A DNA stretch of 64,000 nt, taken from contig JAHPZI010000007.1 of NCBI GenBank assembly GCA_019058295.1, positions 47,465 through 111,464 of the forward strand, given 5' to 3'. Every line of letters starts with the position of its first letter. The first letter of the stretch is position 1. This stretch comes from Promethearchaeota archaeon (lineage in GTDB: Archaea; Asgardarchaeota; Lokiarchaeia; Sigyniarchaeales; SOKP01). This document shows positions 34,399 to 42,332 of the stretch, in pieces. The position numbers and the translations under genes are program-made. Under the pieces are notes generated by a model, which searched no databases, was not told the DNA's origin, and saw only the letters and a list, made by a program, of their open reading frames with translations.

Positions 34399-36825
34399 AT
34401 GGAACTAATTTCAAAATTATTAAGTCTTTCAGATGAAGCGGTTGCTATATATTTAAAATGTTTGGGGAAAAATCCATTAACTTATAAAGAGATTCGCTCT
34501 TTTAACCTTGATTTATCTGATGCTAAGTTTGAAGAAATTATCAATGAACTTATTGATAATAAATTTTTCTTAAATAAAACCCCTAAAAACTCTCAAATTC
34601 TTGCTCATTATATAGCAATGCCTCCATTCTTTCTTATTAATAATATGATTACTCAAATAAAAAACGATTTAACAGAGAGGTATGAAACTAAACAAGAAAG
34701 CGATTCTAAAGTATTTATTGATTTTATAAAAAAATCCGAGGAAGAAATAAAAAAAATAATTACTTCTGAATTATCTGATATTGCTATTACACTTATCCAG
34801 CTTAAAAGTGAACTAGACGAAAAAATTAATGCTATTGGCATTGAAGATAGCCAATGGGTCATGCTAAGTAATTACATCAAGGATATATTAGCTCTAAAAA
34901 CTCATAATAAAGCTCAAGATATAATTAATAGAATTTCGGAGAAATTTAAAGAGTTTGGTAATATTACTAATATTCAACAATCCATTTCTCAAGATGATAA
35001 TCTTTTTTCAAATATACAATTTATAGAAGATTTTATACAAATAATTTTAAACTATTACTCAGAATTAAATTTTTTTATTTTTGATAAATTTTGGCCTATT
35101 AGCAGTAAAGCAAAAATTTGTGAAGAAATTTCGATTTTATTGTCGAACTCGAAGGAAAAAGCTCTAATAATAATTCCTGAAATAAAAGATTATATTGTAT
35201 TAGAGGAATTAAATAAATTTGCTGCTAATTTGAAAATAACCTTAATTTCCTCAGAATCTCATAATAATCCCTTAATTAAAAAAGTTAAAGAAATAGATAA
35301 TATCGAGTATTTGAGATTAAAAAATAATAATTTCATTGGGCTTAATAAAGATAATGACTCTTATATTGTAATTGGTATATCTCAAGAAAATGAAGATGAT
35401 TCGCTAAAAAATGTTATCGGATTTGGAACTACTTATAAGCCATTAATTGATCAAATAGCTCCAATATTCTTAGAAAGACTAAAGGAAGCAAAACCTTCCA
35501 ATGAAAAACAAATAACAGATGGATTTAATAAGATTTTACAAAATATAAATGAAATTAAGGGCAAAAAGATTAGCAAGATATTACGAGAAATTTTGAATGC
35601 TGCAGAAGAAATGGAAGGAAATTCTTTGAATATCTTAGAGATTAAATTGTTAATAAACAAATTACAGACAATAAATCAGCCTTTAGATAAAGAGACGAAA
35701 AGTCAAATAATTGAAAAGATTAATAAATTAAATGATATAATTTCAAAATTAAAATTAAATCCGCCCCCAGAATTAACATCTCAGCCTCCTCCAAAAACAG
35801 AAATGTTAGAGAATATTTCTAAGGTTGATCTCGAATCAATTACAACCGAAGAGTTTGAAAATTTATTTAATCTTTTTTTGGAAAAATTTAATAATTTTAA
35901 TGGAACAACGATAAGTAATCAAATTGAAAGTCTTATAGATTTGAGTTTAGAGTATCAAGGATATTCTACTATTATTAATTGGAAAAATCAGCTCAAATCA
36001 ATTAATACTGTTTTAGAAGAACCTTTTAAAGAAAAATTAAAGGAAGATTTTATTAAATGGAAAAACAACCTCATAAAGCCTAAAAGTTCTGAAATTTCTA
36101 TTCAAAAACAAATGTCTGAACCATCAATTACTAAACCTATTGCCTCGAGTCAAAATAATGTAGTTGTAGGTAAAGAAGAATATTATAGTCCAGCACTAGC
36201 AGAAAACACTGAATCGGCAGCTGTTGTCACTGAAGAAGAAACGAAAATAGATGGTAGTATTGTTGAGAGATTTAATAGAATTAATCAAAATTTAAACAAT
36301 TTTAGTGGATTAGAAATCAGTAAAGAAATGCAATATATTATGGATATTATTCTTGAGACAATAGGTTATTCAATGGATTTAAAAGATATGAAACAATGGA
36401 ATAGTAGGCTTAAAAAATTTATAAAACCCTTAGATGATGAAATAAAGAATCAGTTTTTACCTGAATTTAATAAATGGAGGAGTAAATACTCAAAGAAGAT
36501 GTCTGAGCCAGAGTTATTAGACCATACTCCCTCATTTACAATTACAGAAGAACTCTCTGAAGATACTGGAGAAGAACAAAGCAAAGGATTAAAAGGGCAG
36601 TTTGATGATTTGATCCAAAAGGTTAATACACTTAATGGAGTTGAACTTAGCAAAGTATTTCTAAATCTTATAGATACTTTACTTGAAACTAAAGGATATT
36701 CTATGGCCTTAAAAGATATGAGGCAATGGTTGAATAAAATTAAGTCAATAAAGACCCCATTAGAAGAAGAACTTAAAATTCAATTACTCAATGAATTAGA
36801 AAAGTGGAAAGCTCAATTTAGTTAA
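34399..36825 (+). CDS. TrmB-like winged-helix protein with four C-terminal ~75-residue helical repeats
   Basis: An 808-residue protein. Residues 1-90 form a TrmB-type winged helix (LLSLSDEAVAIYLKCLGKNP … LTYKEIRSFNLD). Residues ~90-215 are helical, and ~230-365 resemble the PLD-like effector domain of TrmB regulators (KAKICEEISILLSNSKEKAL … NNFIGLNKDNDSYIVIG). The C-terminus has four related helical repeats at about residues 376-450, 486-560, 623-695 and 735-808. Each has the core (F)N-x-F-x-G-x-x-(I/L)S … ETxGYSMxLKDMxQW … PL(D/E)-E-x-x-x-Q. Two proline-rich linkers separate them. Ordinary TrmB proteins end near 350 residues, so the repeat half is an addition. It is probably a DNA-binding regulator with a protein-binding arm. 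The role is unknown. Confidence 0.7.
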   Translation: MELISKLLSLSDEAVAIYLKCLGKNPLTYKEIRSFNLDLSDAKFEEIINELIDNKFFLNKTPKNSQILAHYIAMPPFFLINNMITQIKNDLTERYETKQESDSKVFIDFIKKSEEEIKKIITSELSDIAITLIQLKSELDEKINAIGIEDSQWVMLSNYIKDILALKTHNKAQDIINRISEKFKEFGNITNIQQSISQDDNLFSNIQFIEDFIQIILNYYSELNFFIFDKFWPISSKAKICEEISILLSNSKEKALIIIPEIKDYIVLEELNKFAANLKITLISSESHNNPLIKKVKEIDNIEYLRLKNNNFIGLNKDNDSYIVIGISQENEDDSLKNVIGFGTTYKPLIDQIAPIFLERLKEAKPSNEKQITDGFNKILQNINEIKGKKISKILREILNAAEEMEGNSLNILEIKLLINKLQTINQPLDKETKSQIIEKINKLNDIISKLKLNPPPELTSQPPPKTEMLENISKVDLESITTEEFENLFNLFLEKFNNFNGTTISNQIESLIDLSLEYQGYSTIINWKNQLKSINTVLEEPFKEKLKEDFIKWKNNLIKPKSSEISIQKQMSEPSITKPIASSQNNVVVGKEEYYSPALAENTESAAVVTEEETKIDGSIVERFNRINQNLNNFSGLEISKEMQYIMDIILETIGYSMDLKDMKQWNSRLKKFIKPLDDEIKNQFLPEFNKWRSKYSKKMSEPELLDHTPSFTITEELSEDTGEEQSKGLKGQFDDLIQKVNTLNGVELSKVFLNLIDTLLETKGYSMALKDMRQWLNKIKSIKTPLEEELKIQLLNELEKWKAQFS

Positions 36826-37004
36826 TAATTTTACAACTTTAAAAATTAATTTTTTAAGAAATATAAATTTCGTGAAACTACTGTTCAATCATGGAATTCA
36901 TGAATAATTCATTCATAGAGTTCAAAATTTCTTATTTTTCATCTTTATAGATTATTAATTAATCTCTGAGCCTCGAAAAACTATGACTTCAAAAGGATGT
37001 AATT

Positions 37005-37202
37005 TTAAGCTGTTTTTATTAGTACTACATTTTCTATTGGAATATATATTAAATTGTTGTGTTCCTCATCATTAAATACAATAAGATGCTCTGTTACAGC
37101 TTCGATCTTTCCTAATTGAATACAATGTGGATCAGGCAAATCTTTTATATAAAGCCTTAGTTTTTTCCCTTTTAATTCTTCAAGTGTAGATCGAGGAATC
37201 AT
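37005..37202 (-). CDS. Small Sm/LSm-like beta-barrel protein
   Basis: A 65-residue protein. The pattern LKGKKLRLYIKD, then LGKIEAVTEHLIVFND, then NLIYIPIENVVLIK follows the five strands of an Sm-like barrel: modification strand, glycine turn, ending in an I-P-x-x-N-V-V-x-I segment. Sm proteins bind RNA as rings. The length is near the minimum for the fold. It could equally be another SH3-like small barrel. It is a single gene in a ~550-bp interval, with the MttB gene divergent to it. Confidence 0.5.
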   Translation of the reverse strand: MIPRSTLEELKGKKLRLYIKDLPDPHCIQLGKIEAVTEHLIVFNDEEHNNLIYIPIENVVLIKTA

Positions 37203-37379
37203 AATAGTTCAATATGTTGTATTTTATAAAAAATCATTCAATTGTAGCATGATAGTTATCAATATCTTCTTCATTAATCCCTAAAAAATCCATTAAAAGA
37301 TAATAGAAATAAATATAATAAAATGTTATTTACATCTGTTATTCAAATATTAAAAAATATATGTATAAATAGATTATAT

Positions 37380-38822
37380 ATGAGAATTGAAGTCCTTACA
37401 AAACAACAAATCGAAATAATTCATAATAAATCTCTTGAGATTTTAGAAAAAATTGGAGTACATGTTCCTCATGATGATGTAGTTTCCTTATTTGTTGAGA
37501 ATGGAGCAGATGTTGATCTTAAGACAAAAATTGTAAAAATTCCTTCTGAATTAGTAATTGAACTTATGTCAAAAGCGGGAAAAACATTTACGATCTATGG
37601 TCGTGATCTCTCTAAAAAGGCAGAATTTGGGACTGGTAAAAGAAATTATAATACATCCTCTGGTCAAGCGTTTTGGGTTGAAAATCCTGGTGAAGAACGC
37701 AGGCATACTACTCTTAATGATGTTAAAACAGCGGTTAGATTTGCTGACGCGTTAGATCAAATAAATATTCCTGGGGCAATGTCAGATCCTCTTGAGATCC
37801 CCGTGGAGTGGCGATGTGTAGCAGTAGCGGCTGAAATGATTAAAAATACAGAGAAGCCAATTAATTTTTGGTTCTATGATAGAAATTCTGCGAAATATTT
37901 AGTTGACCTCGTCATAGCTCTCAGAGGTGACGAAAAAAAAGCTGAAAAATATCCTATGTTCTATCACGCTCTCGAACCTATAAGTCCTCTAAGCTTTCCT
38001 TTTAATGGGATTGATCTTTTATTTGAAACTGCTCGTTTAAACATGCCTGTTCATCTCAGCCCTATGGTCCAAATGGGCATTTCTGGTCCCGGAACTATTG
38101 CTGGAACGATAATTCAAGAAAATGCCGAAGTAATTGCCGCTATTTGCATAACTCAACTTATTAAGGAAGGAATGCCAATTTGCTATGGAGGAATTTGCCA
38201 TGCATTTGATATGAGAACTGCTCAAATCATTTTTGGCGGTCCTGAACAAGCAATTTTTAGTATCGCCATGACTCAGATGGGTAAATATTATGGATTTCCT
38301 ATTTATATTAATGCAGGATTAACTGATTCTAAAGTATCTGATGCTCAAGCGGGTCTCGAATGTGGTATAACATTATCACTCGGCTTATTAACAGGCGCAG
38401 ATATTTTTGGACATATGGGAATTTGCGGGATGGATCAAGGGGCTTCATTAGATATGCTTGTTTTACAATCAGAAATTATATCCTATATTGAAAGTGTCAA
38501 TAGAGAAATTATTTTTGATGATAACACATTTGCTCTAGATATTATTGCTCAAACAGGCCCACAAGGGTCATATTTGAAAAATCGTCATACTGCAAAAAAT
38601 ATTCGAAAAGAATTATGGTTTCCAGAAATATTTAACAGAGAAAGTTATGAAAAATGGAAAAAAAATGGAGCTCTAGACATAGCAGAACATTGTCGTAATG
38701 TTAAAAAGCAAATAATAACCAATCACATCCCAAATCCTATAGCAAATGATATAGCAAATGATATTGATACCATAGTTAACTCAGCAAGAAAAACTCTAAC
38801 TTCAGAGTCAAAATCAATATAA
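37380..38822 (+). CDS. Trimethylamine methyltransferase (MttB) family, non-pyrrolysine type
   Basis: A 480-residue protein of the MttB superfamily. These enzymes transfer a methyl group from quaternary amines such as glycine betaine, or similar substrates, to a corrinoid protein. Family regions include NKSLEILEKIGVHVPHDDV near the start, the central SPLSFPFNGIDLLFETAR and TGADIFGHMGICGMDQGAS. The frame runs through without any TAG, so this is the non-pyrrolysine branch (glycine-betaine MtgB type). The ATG at 37380 fits homologs; 19 codons upstream to 37323 look spurious. No corrinoid protein gene is adjacent. It could feed methyl groups into the same C1 pathway as Fwd. Confidence 0.88.
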   Translation: MRIEVLTKQQIEIIHNKSLEILEKIGVHVPHDDVVSLFVENGADVDLKTKIVKIPSELVIELMSKAGKTFTIYGRDLSKKAEFGTGKRNYNTSSGQAFWVENPGEERRHTTLNDVKTAVRFADALDQINIPGAMSDPLEIPVEWRCVAVAAEMIKNTEKPINFWFYDRNSAKYLVDLVIALRGDEKKAEKYPMFYHALEPISPLSFPFNGIDLLFETARLNMPVHLSPMVQMGISGPGTIAGTIIQENAEVIAAICITQLIKEGMPICYGGICHAFDMRTAQIIFGGPEQAIFSIAMTQMGKYYGFPIYINAGLTDSKVSDAQAGLECGITLSLGLLTGADIFGHMGICGMDQGASLDMLVLQSEIISYIESVNREIIFDDNTFALDIIAQTGPQGSYLKNRHTAKNIRKELWFPEIFNRESYEKWKKNGALDIAEHCRNVKKQIITNHIPNPIANDIANDIDTIVNSARKTLTSESKSI

Positions 38823-38837
38823 TCATATAAACTATTG

Positions 38838-40052
38838 TTAGATTTTTTCTATAATCGTAGCAACACCTTGTCCGCCCCCTACGCATGCCGTAGCAAGCCC
38901 GATTTTTCCCCCTTCTATCTGTAAAATTCGAGCAAGTGTTCCCACTAACCTTACGCCTGTCGTCCCCAAAGGATGTCCAAGAGCAATTGCCCCTCCCTTC
39001 ACATTTACTTTTTCATCGGGAATTTTTAAGATTTTTATAGCATATAGAGGTACGATTGCAAAGGCTTCGTTAATTTCCCAAAAATCTATATCCTCAACGT
39101 TTAATCCCGCTTGGTTAAGTGCTTTCTTACTTGCAGGTACTGGACCTTGTCCCATGACTCCTGGATTTACACCTGCCCAGCCCATTGATCTAATTTTTGC
39201 CATAGGTTTTATTCCCAACTCCTCTGCTCGGTTTTTTGACATTAGCACGGCACACCCCGCTCCAGCATTTAAAGGGGAACTATTCCCTGCTGTTATTTGA
39301 GCTTCTTTATTAATACCCGTTGATACAACACGGAGCTTACCCATTACTTCCAATGTAGATCCTCCACGCATTGACTGGTCATATTTAATTATCTTTTTAC
39401 TGCCATCTGGTAGGGTACCTTCAACTGGAAGAATCTCCTTATCAAAAAATCCCTCATCTCTTGCTTGAATGGCTCTTTCATGAGATCTTAAACTCCAAAG
39501 ATCCATTTTTTCACGTGTGATATCTGGATTTTGCTCCCATAATTGTTGAGCTGTCTGAAGCATTGAATATCCGGTTGTTAAATCATATTTCGCATGATTT
39601 GGAAATTTTTGATTATCCCCTAATTCAGTATGACGCATTGTTAAATCAGTTCCACGAGGGATCCTTGTCATATGCTCCATTCCACATGCAAGTACGATTT
39701 CGGAATTGCCGGTCATTATTTCCATTGCTCCTATATGAACACTCGACATGCTAGATCCACATTGCCGGTCTATACCCATGGCAGCAACAGTAATAGGGAG
39801 TTCACCTAAAAATACTGGATGCCTTCCTCCATAGAGAAAGTTTTCTTTTACCTGGTTAGCACAACCAGTTATAATCTCATCAATATCGGAGGAATCAAAC
39901 TTAGCTCTCGATATAATTTCTTTTATTACTAGAGATAACAACATATCAGCAGGAATATTATGGAATACATCTCTTTCGGGTTGATTGGGTCGACTTCGAG
40001 ATAAGGGACTCCGTAAATAATCTACAATAACAACTTCTTTTAATTCTGGCAT
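38838..40052 (-). CDS. Thiolase family acetyl-CoA acyltransferase
   Basis: A 404-residue degradative-type thiolase that cleaves 3-ketoacyl-CoA. All catalytic segments are present: IDRQCGSSMSSVHIGAM (nucleophile), FWEINEAFAIVPL, GGAIALGHPLGTTGVR and TACVGGGQGVATI. It is the last gene of a three-gene minus-strand operon with an enoyl-CoA hydratase-like protein (19 bp upstream) and an acyl-CoA dehydrogenase. Together they make most of a beta-oxidation turn; a 3-hydroxyacyl-CoA dehydrogenase is missing here. Confidence 0.92.
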   Translation of the reverse strand: MPELKEVVIVDYLRSPLSRSRPNQPERDVFHNIPADMLLSLVIKEIISRAKFDSSDIDEIITGCANQVKENFLYGGRHPVFLGELPITVAAMGIDRQCGSSMSSVHIGAMEIMTGNSEIVLACGMEHMTRIPRGTDLTMRHTELGDNQKFPNHAKYDLTTGYSMLQTAQQLWEQNPDITREKMDLWSLRSHERAIQARDEGFFDKEILPVEGTLPDGSKKIIKYDQSMRGGSTLEVMGKLRVVSTGINKEAQITAGNSSPLNAGAGCAVLMSKNRAEELGIKPMAKIRSMGWAGVNPGVMGQGPVPASKKALNQAGLNVEDIDFWEINEAFAIVPLYAIKILKIPDEKVNVKGGAIALGHPLGTTGVRLVGTLARILQIEGGKIGLATACVGGGQGVATIIEKI

Positions 40053-40071
40053 TTTTCCTCACTCAGATAAT

Positions 40072-40866
40072 TTATTTTCCAATAAATTCAGGTTCTTTTT
40101 TATCGATTAATGCAGATACTCCAATTTTATAGTCTTCACTTTCCGCTGACTTAATCTGCATCTGTCTTTCATTCTCAAGATGTTCTTTAAATGGTGTATT
40201 AAGTGCGTCAAAAAATAATTCTTTCGTTCTCGCGAAAGTTAAAGTGGGGCCTCTGGCTAATTTTTGAGCCCATTGCAGAGTAACTTCTTCTAAATTTTCT
40301 GCTGGTACAATTTCATTTACAAATCCGAGTTCTTTCATTTGTTTAGCATTATATGTTTCTCCAAAAAAGGACATTTCTACTGCCTGTTGCCATGTAAGTT
40401 GACGACTTAATAAAATCGTTCCAGCAAAACCTGGAATTAAGGCAAGTTTAACAAAAGATTGTCTAAATCTCGCATATTCAGAAGCTATGATAAAATCACA
40501 TGAAAGCGCAAGATTCATCCCTGCACCCACAGCCCAGCCGTTCACGGCTGCTATAACTGGTTTTGGATAAAGACGTAAAACTAATGCGATTTTATAAAGT
40601 ACTCTAAGCAATTCATCCATTACCTGACCCGGATTGCCATCTTCAATACTAGCCTTAAATTGTTTTATATTACCACCTGCAGAAAAAGCTTTTCCTGAGC
40701 CGGTAATTATTACACATCTTACCTCGTTATTATTTCGAAGCGATTCTAAGGCATCTAATATTTGCTGCCCTGTCTCTTTATTTAATGGATTTGAATTCTC
40801 AGGATCATTAAATTTTATCGTTGCAATTTGATATTTAATTTCTAATTCAATTTTTTTTTCTGACAT
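40072..40866 (-). CDS. Crotonase family protein, PaaG/isomerase-like, without the hydratase glutamates
   Basis: A 264-residue crotonase. It has the oxyanion-hole segment AFSAGGNIKQF and a stretch like PaaG-type isomerases (GAGMNLALSCDFIIAS … ARFRQSFVKLALIPG). The two glutamates of enoyl-CoA hydratase are replaced (Asn in GAGMNLAL; Phe-Val in QSFVKLAL), and the PaaG aspartate after LIP is Gly. It is probably not a normal hydratase; it may be an isomerase or act on an unusual acyl-CoA. It is the middle gene of the beta-oxidation operon, two bases from the acyl-CoA dehydrogenase gene. Confidence 0.85.
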   Translation of the reverse strand: MSEKKIELEIKYQIATIKFNDPENSNPLNKETGQQILDALESLRNNNEVRCVIITGSGKAFSAGGNIKQFKASIEDGNPGQVMDELLRVLYKIALVLRLYPKPVIAAVNGWAVGAGMNLALSCDFIIASEYARFRQSFVKLALIPGFAGTILLSRQLTWQQAVEMSFFGETYNAKQMKELGFVNEIVPAENLEEVTLQWAQKLARGPTLTFARTKELFFDALNTPFKEHLENERQMQIKSAESEDYKIGVSALIDKKEPEFIGK

Positions 40867-40868
40867 TT

Positions 40869-42086
40869 TTATTTACCCCATAACCTAACCATTTCTCTTG
40901 TAATAAGATATTTCAAAATCTCTACAGTACCCGCAGAAATTTGTCCGATCTTGGCATCTCTATAATATCTTTCTAATGGATACTCTTCTGAATAACCAAT
41001 TCCACCTGAAACTTGAATTGCTTCTTGAGAAATCCTGACCATTGCATCTGCTAATCGAGCCTTTACAGCGGCAACTAGCGGTCTAGAATAATGACCCTCA
41101 TCGATCATTCGGGCTATTTGTATTAATGCCATTCGGTTCAATTCAATGTCAATAAACATATCGGCTAATTTAAATGATATTCCTTCAAATGAATATATTG
41201 GTTTTTTAAATTGTACTCGTTTGTGTGAGTATTTATAAGCTACTTCAAATGCACTTCTTGCTAAACCAAGATATTGAGATGCAGTAAAAGTTCGTTCTCC
41301 ATCAAGCCCGAATAATAATACATCTAGCCCTTGATTTTCTTTATGAAGTAAATTTTCTGCTGGTACCTTACAATTATTGAATCGCAGATAGGAGTTCGGC
41401 ATTCCTCTGCGGCCCATATGTTTGTAATCCTTTACGACCTCAAATCCAGGTGTATCTGTCTCGAAAATAAAAGCAGATATCCCTTGATGACGTTTAACCT
41501 GATCATTTGTAACTGCGTAAAGGCATATATAATCGGCAAAACTGCCATTTGTAATAAATGTTTTATGCCCATTAAGCACATAATAATCGCCTTCTTTCAC
41601 AGCTCGTAATTGCATACCACTAACAGCATCAGAACCTCCTGTCTCTTCTGTGATTCCTATTGCACCTAATTTTGTACCATCAGCAATTCCAGAAAGGTAT
41701 TTTTTTTGTTGTTCATAAGATCCAAATTCTATAATGGGACCTGCAAATAAACATGAGGAGGCTCCAAATATACTTGCTATGGCATAACTAAAAGCAGATA
41801 ATTCTTCACCAAAAATACATCTATATAAAAGCCCTTTACCTTGTCCCCCTGCATCCTTTGGAACAATAATATCCAAATATGGCATTTTTTTTAAAGTTTC
41901 CACTGCTAACTGTTTATCTCGATTTTGATCAATTTTTTCTACCACTGGTTCAATATTATCTCTGCACCATTCTCGCACCTCCATGCGAAAATCATTTTCC
42001 TCTTTAGTAAAATAATGCAATCTATCGGGCATACATGAATACCCATATTCTAAATTCAAATCTTCAAATTTAACATGTCCTTCCAT
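40869..42086 (-). CDS. Acyl-CoA dehydrogenase (isovaleryl-CoA/long-chain-type catalytic base)
   Basis: A 405-residue FAD enzyme that makes the 2,3-double bond of acyl-CoA. Motifs: GAIGITEETGGSDAVSG (substrate/FAD binding), YVLNGHKTFITNGSFAD, SHKRVQFKKPIYSFEGI and VSGGIGYSEEYPLERYYRD. The usual base near the C-terminus (Y-E-G-T) is replaced: ISAGTVEIL. A glutamate is present in the other known position, GLDGERTFTAS, as in isovaleryl-CoA and long-chain acyl-CoA dehydrogenases, so activity is likely and branched-chain substrates are plausible. It is the first gene of the operon. No electron-transfer flavoprotein genes are adjacent. Confidence 0.92.
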   Translation of the reverse strand: MEGHVKFEDLNLEYGYSCMPDRLHYFTKEENDFRMEVREWCRDNIEPVVEKIDQNRDKQLAVETLKKMPYLDIIVPKDAGGQGKGLLYRCIFGEELSAFSYAIASIFGASSCLFAGPIIEFGSYEQQKKYLSGIADGTKLGAIGITEETGGSDAVSGMQLRAVKEGDYYVLNGHKTFITNGSFADYICLYAVTNDQVKRHQGISAFIFETDTPGFEVVKDYKHMGRRGMPNSYLRFNNCKVPAENLLHKENQGLDVLLFGLDGERTFTASQYLGLARSAFEVAYKYSHKRVQFKKPIYSFEGISFKLADMFIDIELNRMALIQIARMIDEGHYSRPLVAAVKARLADAMVRISQEAIQVSGGIGYSEEYPLERYYRDAKIGQISAGTVEILKYLITREMVRLWGK

Positions 42087-42332
42087 AAAATTCTCACATA
42101 CAGTTGTAATACGTATAAATTTTTATGATTTATTAATTATTTTTTAAATTTTGATAATAATTAAATTAATTTAATATTTGAGATTCATTAGAAATTATTT
42201 ATCTAACTGTAAATCTTCATCGATAATTCATAAAAATAAATTTATATATATATTAAACTTAGAAATACTAAATAAAGCAAATCTAGATCCTATTCACTTA
42301 AAGAAGTAAAACCAAATAAGGTTAAATGGAAA
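42087..42332. promoter_or_regulatory. Divergent promoter region with TATA-like stretch
   Basis: A 246-bp gap between the divergent acyl-CoA dehydrogenase operon and the PHP/glycosidase gene. A tttatatatatattaaa stretch (about 42240-42256) is a possible TATA box for the plus-strand gene, giving a leader of ~50 bases. Nothing else stands out. Confidence 0.35.

Noticed and set aside
37323..37379. Upstream extension of the MttB-family gene by 19 codons
   Set aside because: The extra peptide is hydrophobic and unlike the family's N-terminus; the region is A+T-rich promoter-like DNA. Start set at 37380.
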